From: Fertoeibacter niger
GTDB taxonomy: Bacteria; Pseudomonadota; Alphaproteobacteria; Rhodobacterales; Rhodobacteraceae
Assembly (NCBI RefSeq): GCF_009380135.2
Contig: NZ_WHUT02000003.1
Location: forward strand, 310,001-374,000
Direction of reading: 5' to 3'
Length of the DNA: 64,000 nucleotides
The stretch's first letter is position 1. Each line of letters starts with the position of its first letter. The notes under the pieces were generated by a model. That model was not told the DNA's origin and made no database searches. It was given only the letters and a program-made list of their open reading frames with translations. This document shows positions 35,358 to 45,417 of the stretch, piece after piece. A program made the position numbers and the translations under genes.

Positions 35358-35455
35358 GGCACACTCCTGCAAGGGGTTTGGGCTGGATGGCGGGCGCTGT
35401 GCGCGGGCTGTCGGGCAAGGCATGTCATCACCCGCACCGCCGCCCGGGTCAAGCC

Positions 35456-36160
35456 TCAGGCCACGCGTTCCAGCACCACCGTGGCCGCCCGCGACCCCAT
35501 GGGTGCATAGGTGAAACCCTGGGCCGAGGCGGCATCAAAGATACGCTTGATCCCGGCCTTGCCATAGATCGCGGGATGAATCTCCATCACCATCAGGCGC
35601 AGGTCAGGCGGCAGGGGGGTGTTGAGCAGGTCCAACTCCCCCCCTTCGATGTCGATGCTCAGCACCGTGGGGCGGAACCTTTCCAGCAAGGTGCCAAAGC
35701 GCAGCGCGGGCACCGCCACCTCGCGCGCGTTTTTCGCCCCCTCGCGCGGGGTCAGCGATGAGGCCCAGAAAGACCGGCGCACGGTGAACACCACATGGTC
35801 GCCGTCAAATGCGTCAGGCACCACGGCCCCATGGGCAATCTCGCCCGTCACCCCGTTGCGCGCCAGATTGGCCTGCGCCACCGGGGCCATCTGCGGCCCC
35901 GCCTCGACCCCCGCCACAGGGGCCGCAACCACCTTGCCCGCCAGTGATGCCAGAAACCCCGCCCCCGCCCCCAGATCCAGAAACCTGTCACGCGGGCGCA
36001 GGTGTTTCAGCAGCGCCTCGGCCTCTGTATGCTCATACTTCCCGCTGGCCATGGCGGTATCCAGTTGCCCCGTCATCAGCGCGTCGGGGATGTGCAGCGT
36101 CACGCCGCTGATAAGATATTCCGCCACTTGGCCCCCGCTGCATGCCCGCTGCCGTTGCAT
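35456..36160 (-). CDS. FkbM-family methyltransferase
   Basis: A 234-residue SAM-dependent methyltransferase with DLGAGAGFLASLAG (about 62-75) for SAM binding, and VLSIDIEGGELDLL (about 165-178), the FkbM signature. The acceptor is unknown; FkbM proteins O-methylate sugars or polyketides. It lies on the minus strand between rplY and pth, as an insertion into a normally compact pair. Confidence 0.85.
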   Translation of the reverse strand: MQRQRACSGGQVAEYLISGVTLHIPDALMTGQLDTAMASGKYEHTEAEALLKHLRPRDRFLDLGAGAGFLASLAGKVVAAPVAGVEAGPQMAPVAQANLARNGVTGEIAHGAVVPDAFDGDHVVFTVRRSFWASSLTPREGAKNAREVAVPALRFGTLLERFRPTVLSIDIEGGELDLLNTPLPPDLRLMVMEIHPAIYGKAGIKRIFDAASAQGFTYAPMGSRAATVVLERVA

Positions 36161-36252
36161 CCCCGGCCCCGCAGACCTAAAACGCTAGCGGGCGGCCCCG
36201 CGCTTGTCCAGCCATGCGTGCCGGGCCATGCCCGCCGGGAAAGGAGACGGCC

Positions 36253-36960
36253 ATGAAGCTTTTTACCGGCCTCGGCAATCCGGGCGCGGCCTATGCGGGC
36301 AACCGGCACAACATCGGCTTCATGGCGGTGGACCGGATCGCGGCGGATCACGGTTTCGCGCCGTGGCGGGCGCGGTTTCAGGGGCTGGCAACCGAGGGTC
36401 GGCTGGGCGCGGACAAGGTGGTGCTGCTGAAACCCGCCACCTTCATGAACCTGTCAGGGCAGGCGGTGGGCGAGGCGCTGCGTTTTTACAAGCTGACGCC
36501 CGCCGATCTGGTGGTGTTTCATGACGAGCTTGATCTGGCCCCCGGCAAGGCGCGGGTAAAACAGGGCGGCGGCCATGCCGGGCACAATGGCCTGCGGTCG
36601 ATCCATGCACATGTGGGCGAGGCTTATGGCCGGGTGCGGTTGGGCATCGGCCACCCCGGGCACAAGGATGCGGTGGCGCATTATGTGCTGTCGGATTTCG
36701 CCAAGGCGGAACAGGGCTGGCTGGATGATCTTTTGCGCGGCATTTCCGACGGGGCGGCGCATCTGGCCGATGGCGACGCGGCGCGGTTCATGAACGCCGT
36801 GGCCTTGCGCACCGCCCCGCCGCGCGCACCCACGGGAACCGACCGGCGCGACCCTGCCCCGCCCCAGCCCGAACCGCCGCGCGCGCCGAAAACCGTTTCC
36901 CTGCCTGCCGAGCCTGACACGCGCAGCGCACTTCAGCGGCTGGCGGACCGGTTCCGGTGA
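36253..36960 (+). CDS. pth: Peptidyl-tRNA hydrolase
   Basis: A 235-residue enzyme that frees tRNA from stalled peptides. The catalytic His is H19 in [23 protein letters not shown] and [10 protein letters not shown] are all present. The last 45 residues are Pro-rich ([11 protein letters not shown]) and go beyond the usual length of about 190. AAAGGAG precedes the ATG at 36253. The next gene starts with GTG inside its stop (GTGA). Confidence 0.95.
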   Translation: MKLFTGLGNPGAAYAGNRHNIGFMAVDRIAADHGFAPWRARFQGLATEGRLGADKVVLLKPATFMNLSGQAVGEALRFYKLTPADLVVFHDELDLAPGKARVKQGGGHAGHNGLRSIHAHVGEAYGRVRLGIGHPGHKDAVAHYVLSDFAKAEQGWLDDLLRGISDGAAHLADGDAARFMNAVALRTAPPRAPTGTDRRDPAPPQPEPPRAPKTVSLPAEPDTRSALQRLADRFR

Positions 36961-38009
36961 GCGGGGACCGCGACATCCGCGACGTTTTCCGCGCGCAGGC
37001 CAGGGCCTGCGACATGCTGGGCTCGCCCTTTACCGCGCGGCTGCTGGCGATGTTGGCCGACCGGCTGGCGCCCGGCAGCCCGCTGGCCGACCGCATTCTG
37101 GGTTGGCCGGGCGACGCCGGGCCATCGGGCGATTCCGTGCCGCTGCGGCTGGCCGGGGGGCTGCATGCGCTGGTGCAGACCGGGCGGGATGCCGCGCTGG
37201 CCGCGGTATATGCCGATACCGCAGCCCATACCGGCGATGCGCTGTGGCAGCCGGTAGCGGCGGCGCTGGCGGCGCATGAGAACTTTCTGATGGCATGGCT
37301 GAACAGCCCGCCGCAGACCAACGAGGTGCGCCGTGCCGCCGTGCTGATCGCCGCCGGGCATTGGCTGACCGCGCGCTTTGGCCTGCCGCTGGTGCTGTCG
37401 GAACTGGGGGCCAGCGCCGGGCTGAACCTGCTGTGGGATCGTTACGCGCTGGATCTGCCAGGGTTGCGCCTTGGCCCGGATGACCCGGCGTTGGTGCTTA
37501 GCCCCGATTGGCGCGGCGCGCTGCCCCCACATTGCCCGCCAGAGATCGCCGCCCGCGCTGGCGTGGATCTGAACCCGCTGGATCCGGTGGCAGACCGGCT
37601 GCGCCTGCTGGCCTATATCTGGGCCGACCAGACAGACAGGCTGACCCGCACCAAGGCCGCCCTGGCCGAGGCTGTGCGGCTGCGCCCGCCCGTCGCCCGC
37701 GCCGATGCGGTGGACTGGCTGGACACCCGGCTGGCCAACCGCCACGCAGGCCATCTGCATCTGGTCTTCCATACGATCGCCTGGCAATATTTCCCCCCTG
37801 CCGCACAGGCGCGGGGCGAGGCGCTGCTGGCCGCCGCCGGCGCACGGGCCACGGCCGATGCCCCGCTGGCCCGGCTGGCGATGGAGGCGGATGCAACCCC
37901 CGGCAGCGCCGCCGTGACGCTGAACCTCTGGCCCGGGAATGTGCGGCTGGTGATGGGCCGCGCCGATTTTCATGGGCGCTGGGTCGAATGGCTGGCCTCC
38001 GCGCCCTGA
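36957..38009 (+). CDS. DUF2332 family protein
   Basis: A 350-residue protein of unknown function matching DUF2332, with [16 protein letters not shown] (about 148-163), a GxSAG-like turn that resembles a methyltransferase nucleotide loop, and [13 protein letters not shown] near residue 270. It starts with GTG overlapping the pth stop by four bases. The coupling to pth suggests shared expression, not necessarily shared function. Confidence 0.8.
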   Translation: MSGDRDIRDVFRAQARACDMLGSPFTARLLAMLADRLAPGSPLADRILGWPGDAGPSGDSVPLRLAGGLHALVQTGRDAALAAVYADTAAHTGDALWQPVAAALAAHENFLMAWLNSPPQTNEVRRAAVLIAAGHWLTARFGLPLVLSELGASAGLNLLWDRYALDLPGLRLGPDDPALVLSPDWRGALPPHCPPEIAARAGVDLNPLDPVADRLRLLAYIWADQTDRLTRTKAALAEAVRLRPPVARADAVDWLDTRLANRHAGHLHLVFHTIAWQYFPPAAQARGEALLAAAGARATADAPLARLAMEADATPGSAAVTLNLWPGNVRLVMGRADFHGRWVEWLASAP

Positions 38010-38037
38010 CACCCGCCAGGCGATTGGTCCGCATGCC

Positions 38038-38063
38038 CGAAACTCTCCACCGAAACTTTCCAC
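38038..38063 (+). repeat. Tandem 13-base direct repeat upstream of DUF2237 gene
   Basis: CGAAACTCTCCAC (38038-38050) is followed at once by CGAAACTTTCCAC (38051-38063), one mismatch, and then a partial third copy (AGAAAC). It lies 106 bases before the next gene and may be a regulator site. Confidence 0.45.
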
Positions 38064-38168
38064 AGAAACAAGACGTAACTTCGTGCAATCACGCGAAAAT
38101 TCTGCACCACAGGCATCGACAGTGGCCGCCCTGTGCGTAGGATGCCCCCGGCCATGAAGGAGTGCCCC

Positions 38169-38537
38169 ATGAAAGATTTGTCGCTGAACGTGCTGGGAGG
38201 CCCGCTGGAATCCTGCTCCACCGATCCGCTGACCGGCTATTACCGCAACGGGTGCTGCGACACCGGGCTGGAGGATCGCGGCCGCCACACTGTCTGCGCC
38301 ACGATGACCGACGAATTTCTGGCGCTGTCGAAATATCTGGGCAATGACCTCAGCACGCCCCGGCCCGAATACGGCTTTGCCGGGTTGAAGCCGGGCGACC
38401 AGTGGTGCCTGTGCGCCGGACGCTTCCTGCAAGCGCATGAGGAAGGTGCCGCACCGCAACTGCGCCTGGCCGCCACCCACGCCCGCACGCTGGACATCGT
38501 GCCGCTGGAGGTGCTGCGGCTTTATGCGGTGGATTAA
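38169..38537 (+). CDS. DUF2237 family protein
   Basis: A 122-residue protein of DUF2237, with LNVLGGPLESCSTDPLTG near the N-terminus, RNGCCDTG (about 25-32), HTVCATMTDEFL and the ending GDQWCLCAGRFLQA. The conserved cysteines suggest metal binding or redox chemistry, but the function is unknown. AAGGAG precedes the ATG at 38169. Confidence 0.87.
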   Translation: MKDLSLNVLGGPLESCSTDPLTGYYRNGCCDTGLEDRGRHTVCATMTDEFLALSKYLGNDLSTPRPEYGFAGLKPGDQWCLCAGRFLQAHEEGAAPQLRLAATHARTLDIVPLEVLRLYAVD

Positions 38538-38564
38538 CAACGGATGGCAGCGGGCCGCAGCCGA

Positions 38565-38978
38565 TCACCCTTCGCTGCGCCCTTCGCTCTCGCGGTTGCC
38601 TGCATAATGCCGCGCCAGCGGAAATTCCGGCAGCCATGATTCGCGCCGCACTGTCCACAGCTCATACGTCGGCATGAACTGGTCAGGGGCGTCCAGCGCG
38701 CCCAGATTGACCTCCACCTCGTCGCCGCTTTGCCCGAACACCGGCGAGCCGCAGTTCGGGCAGAAGAACCGCCCGTTAAAGGCGCGCGCATCGCCCGTGA
38801 CCGTCACCGCATCTTGCGGGAAGATCGCCGAGGCGTGGAACAGGGCCCCGTGGTGTTTGCGGCAAGTCAGGCAATGGCAGATGCCGACCCGGTAGGGCCT
38901 GCCCATGGCCACAAGCCGGACATTGCCGCAGACGCAGCCACCCGTGACCTGCCCGCTGTCTTTCCCGTCCACGCCCAT
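38565..38978 (-). CDS. GFA family protein
   Basis: A 137-residue zinc protein of the glutathione-dependent formaldehyde-activating (GFA/Gfa-like) family. The cysteine set is GGCVCGNVR, CHCLTCRK and FCPNCGS, which bind two zinc ions. Real formaldehyde activation is shown for few members. It follows trpB by about 20 bases on the same strand and may be cotranscribed. A GTG at 38987 is an alternative start. Confidence 0.85.
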   Translation of the reverse strand: MGVDGKDSGQVTGGCVCGNVRLVAMGRPYRVGICHCLTCRKHHGALFHASAIFPQDAVTVTGDARAFNGRFFCPNCGSPVFGQSGDEVEVNLGALDAPDQFMPTYELWTVRRESWLPEFPLARHYAGNRESEGRSEG

Positions 38979-38997
38979 ACCAGCCACGCCCCTACCG

Positions 38998-40230
38998 TCA
39001 GATCTTCATGTCAAACCCAAGGTGCTTTGCCACGGTGAAGATGTCCTTGTCGCCGCGCCCGCACATGTTCATCACGATGATATGGTCGGCGGGCAGCGTC
39101 GGCGCGATCTTCATCACATGGGCCAGCGCATGGCTTGGCTCCAGCGCGGGAATGATGCCTTCCAGCGCGCAGGACAGTTGGAACGCCTCCAATGCCTCGG
39201 CATCAGTGATGCTGACATATTGCGCGCGTTTGGTGTCATGCAGCCAGGCATGCTCCGGCCCGATGCCGGGGTAGTCGAGGCCAGCCGAGATCGAAAAGCC
39301 CTCAAGGATCTGCCCGTCAGGGTCTTGCAGCAGATAGGTGCGGTTGCCGTGCAGCACGCCGGGGCGCCCCCCGGTCAGACTGGCGCAATGCTGCATCCTG
39401 TCATCCACGCCCTTGCCCCCGGCCTCGACCCCGATGATGTTCACCGACGGATCGTCGAGGAAGGGGTAGAACAGCCCCATGGCGTTGGACCCGCCGCCGA
39501 TGGCCGCGATGACGGTATCGGGCAGACGCCCCTCGCCCTCCTGCTCGGCCAGTTGCCAGCGCACTTCCTTGCCGATGATGCTTTGAAAGTCGCGCACCAT
39601 CGCGGGGTAGGGATGCGGCCCGGCCACCGTGCCGATGCAATAGAACGTGTCGCGCACATTCGTCACCCAGTCGCGCAGCGCGTCGTTCATCGCATCCTTC
39701 AGCGTGCCGCGGCCAGATGTCACCGGCACCACCTCGGCCCCCAGCAGACGCATGCGGAACACGTTCGGCGCCTGGCGTTCCACATCATGCGCGCCCATGT
39801 AGACCACGCATTTCAGCCCGAACTTGGCGCAGACCGTGGCCGTGGCCACGCCGTGCTGGCCTGCCCCGGTTTCCGCGATGATCCGCGTCTTGCCCATGCG
39901 GCGGGCCAGAATGATCTGGCCCAGCACGTTGTTGATCTTGTGCGCGCCGGTGTGGTTCAGCTCGTCGCGTTTCATGTAGATTTTCGCGCCGCCCAAGTGC
40001 CGGGTCAGCCGCTCGGCATAATACAGCGGCGAAGGGCGGCCCACATAATGCTTCCACAGCCAGTCCATTTCCGCCCAGAAATCCGGGTCAGTCTTGGCAA
40101 ATTCATAGCGCGCCTCAAGGTCGAGGATCAGCGGCATCAGGGTTTCCGACACGAAACGCCCGCCGAACATGCCGAAACGGCCCTGTTCATCGGGGCCGGT
40201 CATGTAGCTGTTGATCAGATCGTCGGGCAT
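38998..40230 (-). CDS. trpB: Tryptophan synthase beta chain
   Basis: A 410-residue PLP enzyme that joins indole and serine. The PLP lysine is K98 in [16 protein letters not shown] (about 235-242) binds the phosphate. It is on the same strand as trpF but separated from it by a plus-strand DUF4394 gene (40440-41216). Confidence 0.96.
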   Translation of the reverse strand: MPDDLINSYMTGPDEQGRFGMFGGRFVSETLMPLILDLEARYEFAKTDPDFWAEMDWLWKHYVGRPSPLYYAERLTRHLGGAKIYMKRDELNHTGAHKINNVLGQIILARRMGKTRIIAETGAGQHGVATATVCAKFGLKCVVYMGAHDVERQAPNVFRMRLLGAEVVPVTSGRGTLKDAMNDALRDWVTNVRDTFYCIGTVAGPHPYPAMVRDFQSIIGKEVRWQLAEQEGEGRLPDTVIAAIGGGSNAMGLFYPFLDDPSVNIIGVEAGGKGVDDRMQHCASLTGGRPGVLHGNRTYLLQDPDGQILEGFSISAGLDYPGIGPEHAWLHDTKRAQYVSITDAEALEAFQLSCALEGIIPALEPSHALAHVMKIAPTLPADHIIVMNMCGRGDKDIFTVAKHLGFDMKI

Positions 40231-40439
40231 CGCTTCCTCCGTGGTTCAGCGGGATGTAGCGCCAATGCGGCGGGTGGTAAAGCGCGGCAACGTCACCGTT
40301 TCGCCGCGCCCTGACGTTTTCGTGAACGCCGCAGCGAAACTTGGGGGGCACCGAAGCGTAACTTCTGCGTTGATCGGTGCAAAAGGGCCGCAAGCCCCGC
40401 TGCGCCATATCCATTTGCCTCAACCCCAAGGAGAGACCA

Positions 40440-41216
40440 ATGAACCGCATAGCCGCTGCCCTGCTCGCAACCACAGCACTTGCCACCCCCGCGCTTGCCG
40501 AAACCGCCATCGGCCTGACTGGCGACAAGACGCTGGTGATGATCGACACGACGACCGCCGCCGTCACCGGCACGATGGACGTCGAGGGCGTGGACCGTCT
40601 GCTGGGGATCGACTACCGCCCGTCCAACGGCACGCTGGTGGGCGTGACCGACGCGCATGTCATCGTGACCATCGACACGGCGACCGGCATGGCGACCGAA
40701 CTTTCCACGATGAACGTCATGCTGCCCTCGACCGAGGGCGCGGTCATTGTCGATTTCAACCCGATGGCGGACCGGCTGCGTTTCATGACCGGCACCACCA
40801 ACCACCGGGTGAACGTGGATACCGGCGAAGTGACCGTGGATGGCCCGTTGGCCTATATGGCCGGTGACATGCACGAGGGCGAAACGCCCAACATCATCGC
40901 CGCCGCCTATATCAACAGCTATGGCACGCCCGAGGCGACGGGCATGTTCGACATCGACGGCACGATTTCGGCGCTGATCAAGCAGGCCCCGCCGAATGAC
41001 GGCACGCTGGCCGCCGTGGGCAAGCTGGGCGTGACGCTGGAAGGCCCGGTGGGCTTTGACGTGGCGACCACGGCGGACGGCACCAACACCGCCTGGCTGG
41101 CCGCGATGGGCGGGTTGCACACGGTTGATCTGGAAACCGGCGCCGTGACCGGCACCTGGGCCATCACCGGCACCGACCAGCCGATCCGCGACATCACGGT
41201 CCTCCCCGCGATGTGA
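40440..41216 (+). CDS. Exported DUF4394 protein
   Basis: A 258-residue secreted protein: signal peptide (about 1-21, TPALAET), then a beta-propeller-like DUF4394 fold with repeated strands such as LGIDYRPSNGTLVGVTDAH and FNPMADRLRFMTG. The function is unknown. AAGGAG lies before the ATG, and a long hairpin follows the stop. It is inserted between trpB and trpF on the opposite strand, which suggests local rearrangement. Confidence 0.88.
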   Translation: MNRIAAALLATTALATPALAETAIGLTGDKTLVMIDTTTAAVTGTMDVEGVDRLLGIDYRPSNGTLVGVTDAHVIVTIDTATGMATELSTMNVMLPSTEGAVIVDFNPMADRLRFMTGTTNHRVNVDTGEVTVDGPLAYMAGDMHEGETPNIIAAAYINSYGTPEATGMFDIDGTISALIKQAPPNDGTLAAVGKLGVTLEGPVGFDVATTADGTNTAWLAAMGGLHTVDLETGAVTGTWAITGTDQPIRDITVLPAM

Positions 41217-41222
41217 CGGAAG

Positions 41223-41257
41223 GGGGCGCGGCGGCGATCGCTCGCCGCGCCCCGTTT
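41223..41257 (+). terminator. Terminator hairpin after DUF4394 gene
   Basis: GGGGCGCGGCG (41223-41233) pairs with CGCCGCGCCCC (41243-41253) in an 11-bp stem, followed by GTTT. Confidence 0.75.
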
Positions 41258-41302
41258 CAAAATTCCAGACGGTTGGTGCAAACTGTTTCGGGCGACTTTG
41301 GG

Positions 41303-41941
41303 TCAGCCCGCCGCCCTGACGAAATCGGCAATCCGCCCGGCATCCTTGACCCCCGGGGCAGATTCCACCCCTGATGACACATCCACCTGCCGCGCGCCGG
41401 TCAGGCGCACCGCCTCGGCCACATTTGCCGCCGTCAGCCCGCCCGCCAGCATCCACGGCCTGATCCAGCGCCGCCCGGCAAGAAGCCGCCAGTCAAAGGC
41501 CAGCCCGTTGCCGCCCGGCAGCGCCGCACCCTTTGGCGGTTTGGCATCCACAAGGATCTGGTCCGCCACCACGGAATAATCCAGCAGCGCCGCCAGATCG
41601 CCCTCATCGGCCACGCCCACCGCCTTCATCACCGGCAGGCCATAGCGCGCGCGCACAGCCGCCACCCGTTCGGGCGATTCGTGGCCGTGCAGTTGCAGCA
41701 TGTCCAGCGGCACGGCTTCGACGATGGCATCCAGCGCGGCATCATCGGCATCCACCGTCAGGGCCACCTTGGCCAGCCCGATGGGCGCGGCCAGTGCCAG
41801 CACCTGCGCCTGCGCCAGCGTGAGATGCCGGGGCGATTTGGGAAAGAACACGAAACCCGCATAGGCCGCACCCGCAGACGCCACGGCAGCCACATCGGCC
41901 AGCGTGCGCAGGCCGCAGATTTTCACGCGGATGTCAGCCAC
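41303..41941 (-). CDS. trpF: Phosphoribosylanthranilate isomerase
   Basis: A 212-residue TIM-barrel enzyme of tryptophan synthesis. [12 protein letters not shown] holds the catalytic Cys, VDASSG-like [15 protein letters not shown] lies near the C-terminus. It begins with GTG directly after the stop of lapA, so it is read with the lapA-ihfB-rpsA group. Confidence 0.94.
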   Translation of the reverse strand: MADIRVKICGLRTLADVAAVASAGAAYAGFVFFPKSPRHLTLAQAQVLALAAPIGLAKVALTVDADDAALDAIVEAVPLDMLQLHGHESPERVAAVRARYGLPVMKAVGVADEGDLAALLDYSVVADQILVDAKPPKGAALPGGNGLAFDWRLLAGRRWIRPWMLAGGLTAANVAEAVRLTGARQVDVSSGVESAPGVKDAGRIADFVRAAG

Positions 41942-42301
41942 CTAGCCGGCTTTCCGGCTGTCCAGCAGGGCCAGAACATCATCCTTCGGCTGGGCCTTGG
42001 CATCGCGCAGACTCGCCACCTCGCGCCGCAATTGCGCCACCTCACGCGCCTTGGTCGCGGCGGCGGCGCGGTGCTTGTGCTCACGGAACCATTCCCACAG
42101 GAAACCGATCAGCAGGCCCGCCACGATGCCGGCAAAAATTACGACGAAAAGTGGCAGTTCCATCGACCAGCCAAAGCCCAGGAAAGCCGCCATGTCATCG
42201 GGCAAGGTCTTGACCACCACCGGCGCGCGGTTGGCCAGTGCCACCGTCAGCAGCGACAGGGCAAGGGCGATCAGAAACAGATAGCGCAGCCAGCGGATCA
42301 T
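41942..42301 (-). CDS. lapA: LapA domain membrane protein
   Basis: A 119-residue inner-membrane protein with two helices (about 5-24 and 48-68) and a charged, coiled-coil-like tail (about 72-105). LapA/DUF1049 proteins take part in lipopolysaccharide assembly control. The position between ihfB and trpF is typical for Rhodobacterales. Its stop abuts the trpF GTG. Confidence 0.85.
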   Translation of the reverse strand: MIRWLRYLFLIALALSLLTVALANRAPVVVKTLPDDMAAFLGFGWSMELPLFVVIFAGIVAGLLIGFLWEWFREHKHRAAAATKAREVAQLRREVASLRDAKAQPKDDVLALLDSRKAG

Positions 42302-42337
42302 CGGGTCATCCTGTCAGGTTCGGGGCTGCGCTGCCGG

Positions 42338-42619
42338 TTACTTGCCGTTCAGCCGGTCGCGCAGCAGTTTGCCGGTCTTGAAGAAGGGCACCTTCTTGTC
42401 TTCCACTTCAACGGCTTCGCCGGTGCGCGGGTTCCGTCCTACCCTCGCATCCCGCGCCTTGACCGAAAATGCGCCGAAACCGCGCAGTTCCACCCGGTCG
42501 CCCTTGGCCAGCGCCTCGATAATCTCTTCAAATACAGTGTTCACGATACGCTCGACATGGCGTTGCGTGAGATGCGGGTTTTCATCCGCGATTTTCTGGA
42601 TCAGTTCCGAACGGATCAT
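42338..42619 (-). CDS. ihfB: Integration host factor subunit beta
   Basis: A 93-residue DNA-bending protein. [22 protein letters not shown] (split across the arm) is the DNA-binding beta arm of the HU/IHF family. It pairs with IHF alpha, encoded elsewhere. Its position just after rpsA is conserved in Proteobacteria. Confidence 0.94.
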   Translation of the reverse strand: MIRSELIQKIADENPHLTQRHVERIVNTVFEEIIEALAKGDRVELRGFGAFSVKARDARVGRNPRTGEAVEVEDKKVPFFKTGKLLRDRLNGK

Positions 42620-42755
42620 CCGAAGTGCCCCCCTGTGATCGGCCGGAATGCCGCCACGTTTTTCTTGTCACTGGACTATAGGCAAAAAAAATCGGCGCAC
42701 AAACAGGAAAACCCGTTGAAAGCCGCTGCTTAGGCCCCGTGGGCCAAGAATTGCA

Positions 42756-42783
42756 AAAGGCCCCGCCTGATGGCGGGGCCTTT
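42756..42783 (-). terminator. Rho-independent terminator after rpsA
   Basis: A perfect 12-bp stem (42756-42767 with 42772-42783), loop of 4, ends in a T-run on the minus strand. It lies just past the rpsA stop, so ihfB has its own promoter or depends on read-through. Confidence 0.9.
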
Positions 42784-42805
42784 CATCGGTTCCCGCAGGC
42801 CCCGA

Positions 42806-44491
42806 TCAGTTCCGGTCGCCGCCTTTCAGCGCCGCACCAAGGATGTCGCCCAGCGAAGCACCCGAATCGGACGAGCCATACTGCTCAACCGCTTCTTTCT
42901 CTTCCGCAATCTCGCGTGCCTTGATCGACAGGCCCAGACGGCGGGTCTTGCTGTCAACGTTGGTCACGCGGGCATCGACCTTGTCACCCACCTGGAAGCG
43001 TTCCGGGCGCTGGTCGGCACGGTCACGCGACAGGTCGGAACGACGGATGAACGACTTCATGCCGTTGTAATCCACCTCGATCCCGCCTTCTTCGATGGCG
43101 GTCACGGTGCAGGTGATCACAGAGCCACGCTTCACGCCGTCAACCGCGTCGGTGAAGGTGTCGTCGCCCAGAGCCTTGATCGACAGCGAGATACGCTCTT
43201 TCTCGATGTCCACTTCGGTGACGGCGGCTTTCACCGTGTCGCCCTTGCGGTAGTTCTGGATGGCGTCTTCGCCGCGCTGGTCCCACGACAGGTCCGACAG
43301 GTGAACCATGCCGTCGATGTCGTTGTCGAGGCCGACGAACAGACCGAATTCGGTGATGTTCTTGACTTCGCCTTCGATGGCCGTGCCGACCGGGTGGTTT
43401 TCGGCGAACACTTCCCACGGGTTGCGCATGGTCTGTTTCAGACCCAGCGACACGCGGCGTTTCGCGCTGTCGATCTCCAGCACCATCACCTCAACCTCTT
43501 GCGAGGTGGACACGATCTTGCCGGGGTGCACGTTCTTCTTGGTCCAGCTCATTTCGGAAACGTGAACCAGACCTTCGACACCGGCCTCCAGCTCCACGAA
43601 TGCGCCGTAGTCGGTGATGTTGGTCACGCGGCCCTTGTGGACCGATTCCAGCGGATAGGCTTTTTCAACGGCATCCCACGGATCGGATTGCAGTTGCTTC
43701 ATGCCCAGGCTGATGCGGTGCGTGTCCTTGTTGATCTTGATGACCTGCACCTTGACAGTTTCACCGATCGACAGGATTTCCGACGGATGGTTCACGCGGC
43801 GCCACGCCATGTCGGTGACATGCAGCAGGCCGTCAACTCCGCCCAGATCAACGAACGCACCGTATTCGGTGATGTTCTTGACCACGCCGTCGATCGACTG
43901 ACCTTCCGACAGGTTGCCGATGACTTCGGCGCGCTGTTCCGCCCGCGATTCTTCCAGGATGGCGCGGCGCGAGACAACGATGTTGCCACGGCGACGGTCC
44001 ATCTTCAGGATCTGGAACGGCTGCTTCATGCCCATAAGCGGGCCCGCGTCGCGCACGGGGCGCACATCGACCTGGCTACCCGGCAGGAAGGCCACAGCGC
44101 CGCCAAGATCAACGGTAAAGCCGCCCTTGACGCGGCCAAAGATCGCGCCGTCAACGCGCGTCTCGTTCGCATAGGCTTTTTCCAGACGGTCCCAGGCTTC
44201 TTCGCGCTTGGCCTTGTCGCGGCTGATCTGGGCTTCGCCGCGGGCATTTTCCACGCGGTCAAGATAGACTTCAACCTCATCGCCCACGGCCAGTTCGACC
44301 GCGCCGGAAAGGTCGGCAAATTCTTTCAGGTCAACGCGGCCTTCCATCTTGTAGCCGACGTCGATGATGGCCTGTCCCGCTTCGATAGCGATGACACGGC
44401 CTTTGACAACAGACCCTTCCTGAGGGGTGTCAATTTCCAAGCTCTCGTTCAGCAGAGCTTCGAATTCTTCCATAGAGGCTTTAGCGCACAT
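42806..44491 (-). CDS. rpsA: 30S ribosomal protein S1
   Basis: A 561-residue protein with six S1 RNA-binding repeats (about 30-100, 115-180, 200-268, 285-355, 372-440, 460-525), the first two less regular. S1 brings mRNA to the ribosome. I take the ATG at 44491 (MCAKASMEEFEALL), which has AAAAGGA about 10 bases upstream; an ATG at 44527 also has GGAG upstream and cannot be excluded. The gene is followed by a strong terminator and lies downstream of cmk, the usual order. Confidence 0.95.
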   Translation of the reverse strand: MCAKASMEEFEALLNESLEIDTPQEGSVVKGRVIAIEAGQAIIDVGYKMEGRVDLKEFADLSGAVELAVGDEVEVYLDRVENARGEAQISRDKAKREEAWDRLEKAYANETRVDGAIFGRVKGGFTVDLGGAVAFLPGSQVDVRPVRDAGPLMGMKQPFQILKMDRRRGNIVVSRRAILEESRAEQRAEVIGNLSEGQSIDGVVKNITEYGAFVDLGGVDGLLHVTDMAWRRVNHPSEILSIGETVKVQVIKINKDTHRISLGMKQLQSDPWDAVEKAYPLESVHKGRVTNITDYGAFVELEAGVEGLVHVSEMSWTKKNVHPGKIVSTSQEVEVMVLEIDSAKRRVSLGLKQTMRNPWEVFAENHPVGTAIEGEVKNITEFGLFVGLDNDIDGMVHLSDLSWDQRGEDAIQNYRKGDTVKAAVTEVDIEKERISLSIKALGDDTFTDAVDGVKRGSVITCTVTAIEEGGIEVDYNGMKSFIRRSDLSRDRADQRPERFQVGDKVDARVTNVDSKTRRLGLSIKAREIAEEKEAVEQYGSSDSGASLGDILGAALKGGDRN

Positions 44492-44701
44492 GCAGTTCTG
44501 ATCCTTTTCAACTATTTCACTGGCCATGCGGTTGGCTCCGCCGGTCTTTGCCCGATGCCAACAAGCATGGGCACCACCAACACGAAAGGGTCGCGGCTTT
44601 CGCCCGACCCTGCATGCCCCGGTGCCCGACGGCTTTTGCCGCCTTGTTGACTGCCGGTCTCTTAGTCAAATAAGGGCAGAGAGGCAAGCCCGTATCGCGG
44701 C

Positions 44702-45316
44702 TTAGCCTCGCGCCATGCGCGCTTCGACCAGCGCCACAGCCGCGGCCAGGGCCTCGTCAATGCCCAGCGCCGTCGTATCCAGCAGCACGGCATCGGCGGC
44801 CTGTGCCATGGGGGCGGTCTTGCGTTCGCTGTCGCGGGTGTCGCGGGCGCGCAGGTCGGCCAGCACCTCGTCCAGCGTCAGGTCGGGCGTGCGCTCGGCC
44901 AGTTCCTTCCAGCGGCGTTCTGCCCGCGCCTCATCCGACGCGGTGACAAACAGCTTCACCTCGGCCTCGGGGCAGATCACCGTGCCAATGTCGCGCCCGT
45001 CCAGAACGGCACCGCCCTCGCGCCGGGCGAAATCATGCTGGAACGCCACCAGCGCGGCCCGCACCTTGGGCAGGGCCGCGATTTTCGATGCGGCCTGCCC
45101 GACCTTGGCCGTGCGCAACCCGTCGCGCTGGAAATCATGCGCCGTCAACGCCTTTGCCGCCGCCACCGGGTCAAGCCCGTCCATCGCCTTGCGGGCCGTG
45201 GCGCGGTAAAGCAGCCCGGTATCCAGATAGTCAAAACCGAAATGCGCGGCCAGCGCCTTGGCAATCGTGCCCTTGCCCGCCGCTGCCGGACCGTCGATGG
45301 CGACCGTGAATTTCAT
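44702..45316 (-). CDS. cmk: Cytidylate kinase
   Basis: A 204-residue kinase for CMP and dCMP. The P-loop is [14 protein letters not shown] (about 7-20), and [11 protein letters not shown] (about 99-109) is the substrate-binding part. It lies between aroA and rpsA, a conserved order. Confidence 0.94.
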   Translation of the reverse strand: MKFTVAIDGPAAAGKGTIAKALAAHFGFDYLDTGLLYRATARKAMDGLDPVAAAKALTAHDFQRDGLRTAKVGQAASKIAALPKVRAALVAFQHDFARREGGAVLDGRDIGTVICPEAEVKLFVTASDEARAERRWKELAERTPDLTLDEVLADLRARDTRDSERKTAPMAQAADAVLLDTTALGIDEALAAAVALVEARMARG

Positions 45317-45417
45317 GCCTGTCTCTTCTGCTGCTGCGCTGCCCCGGATCGGGGCGCGGTGTGGCAGCCCTTGTTACCCACAAGCGCGGGGCTGTCAAAC
45401 AAGGGCGCCCGGCACCG

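Noticed and set aside
42770-44650. A 626-codon plus-strand open frame
   Set aside because: Antisense to rpsA; no domain, and the opposite strand has six S1 repeats.
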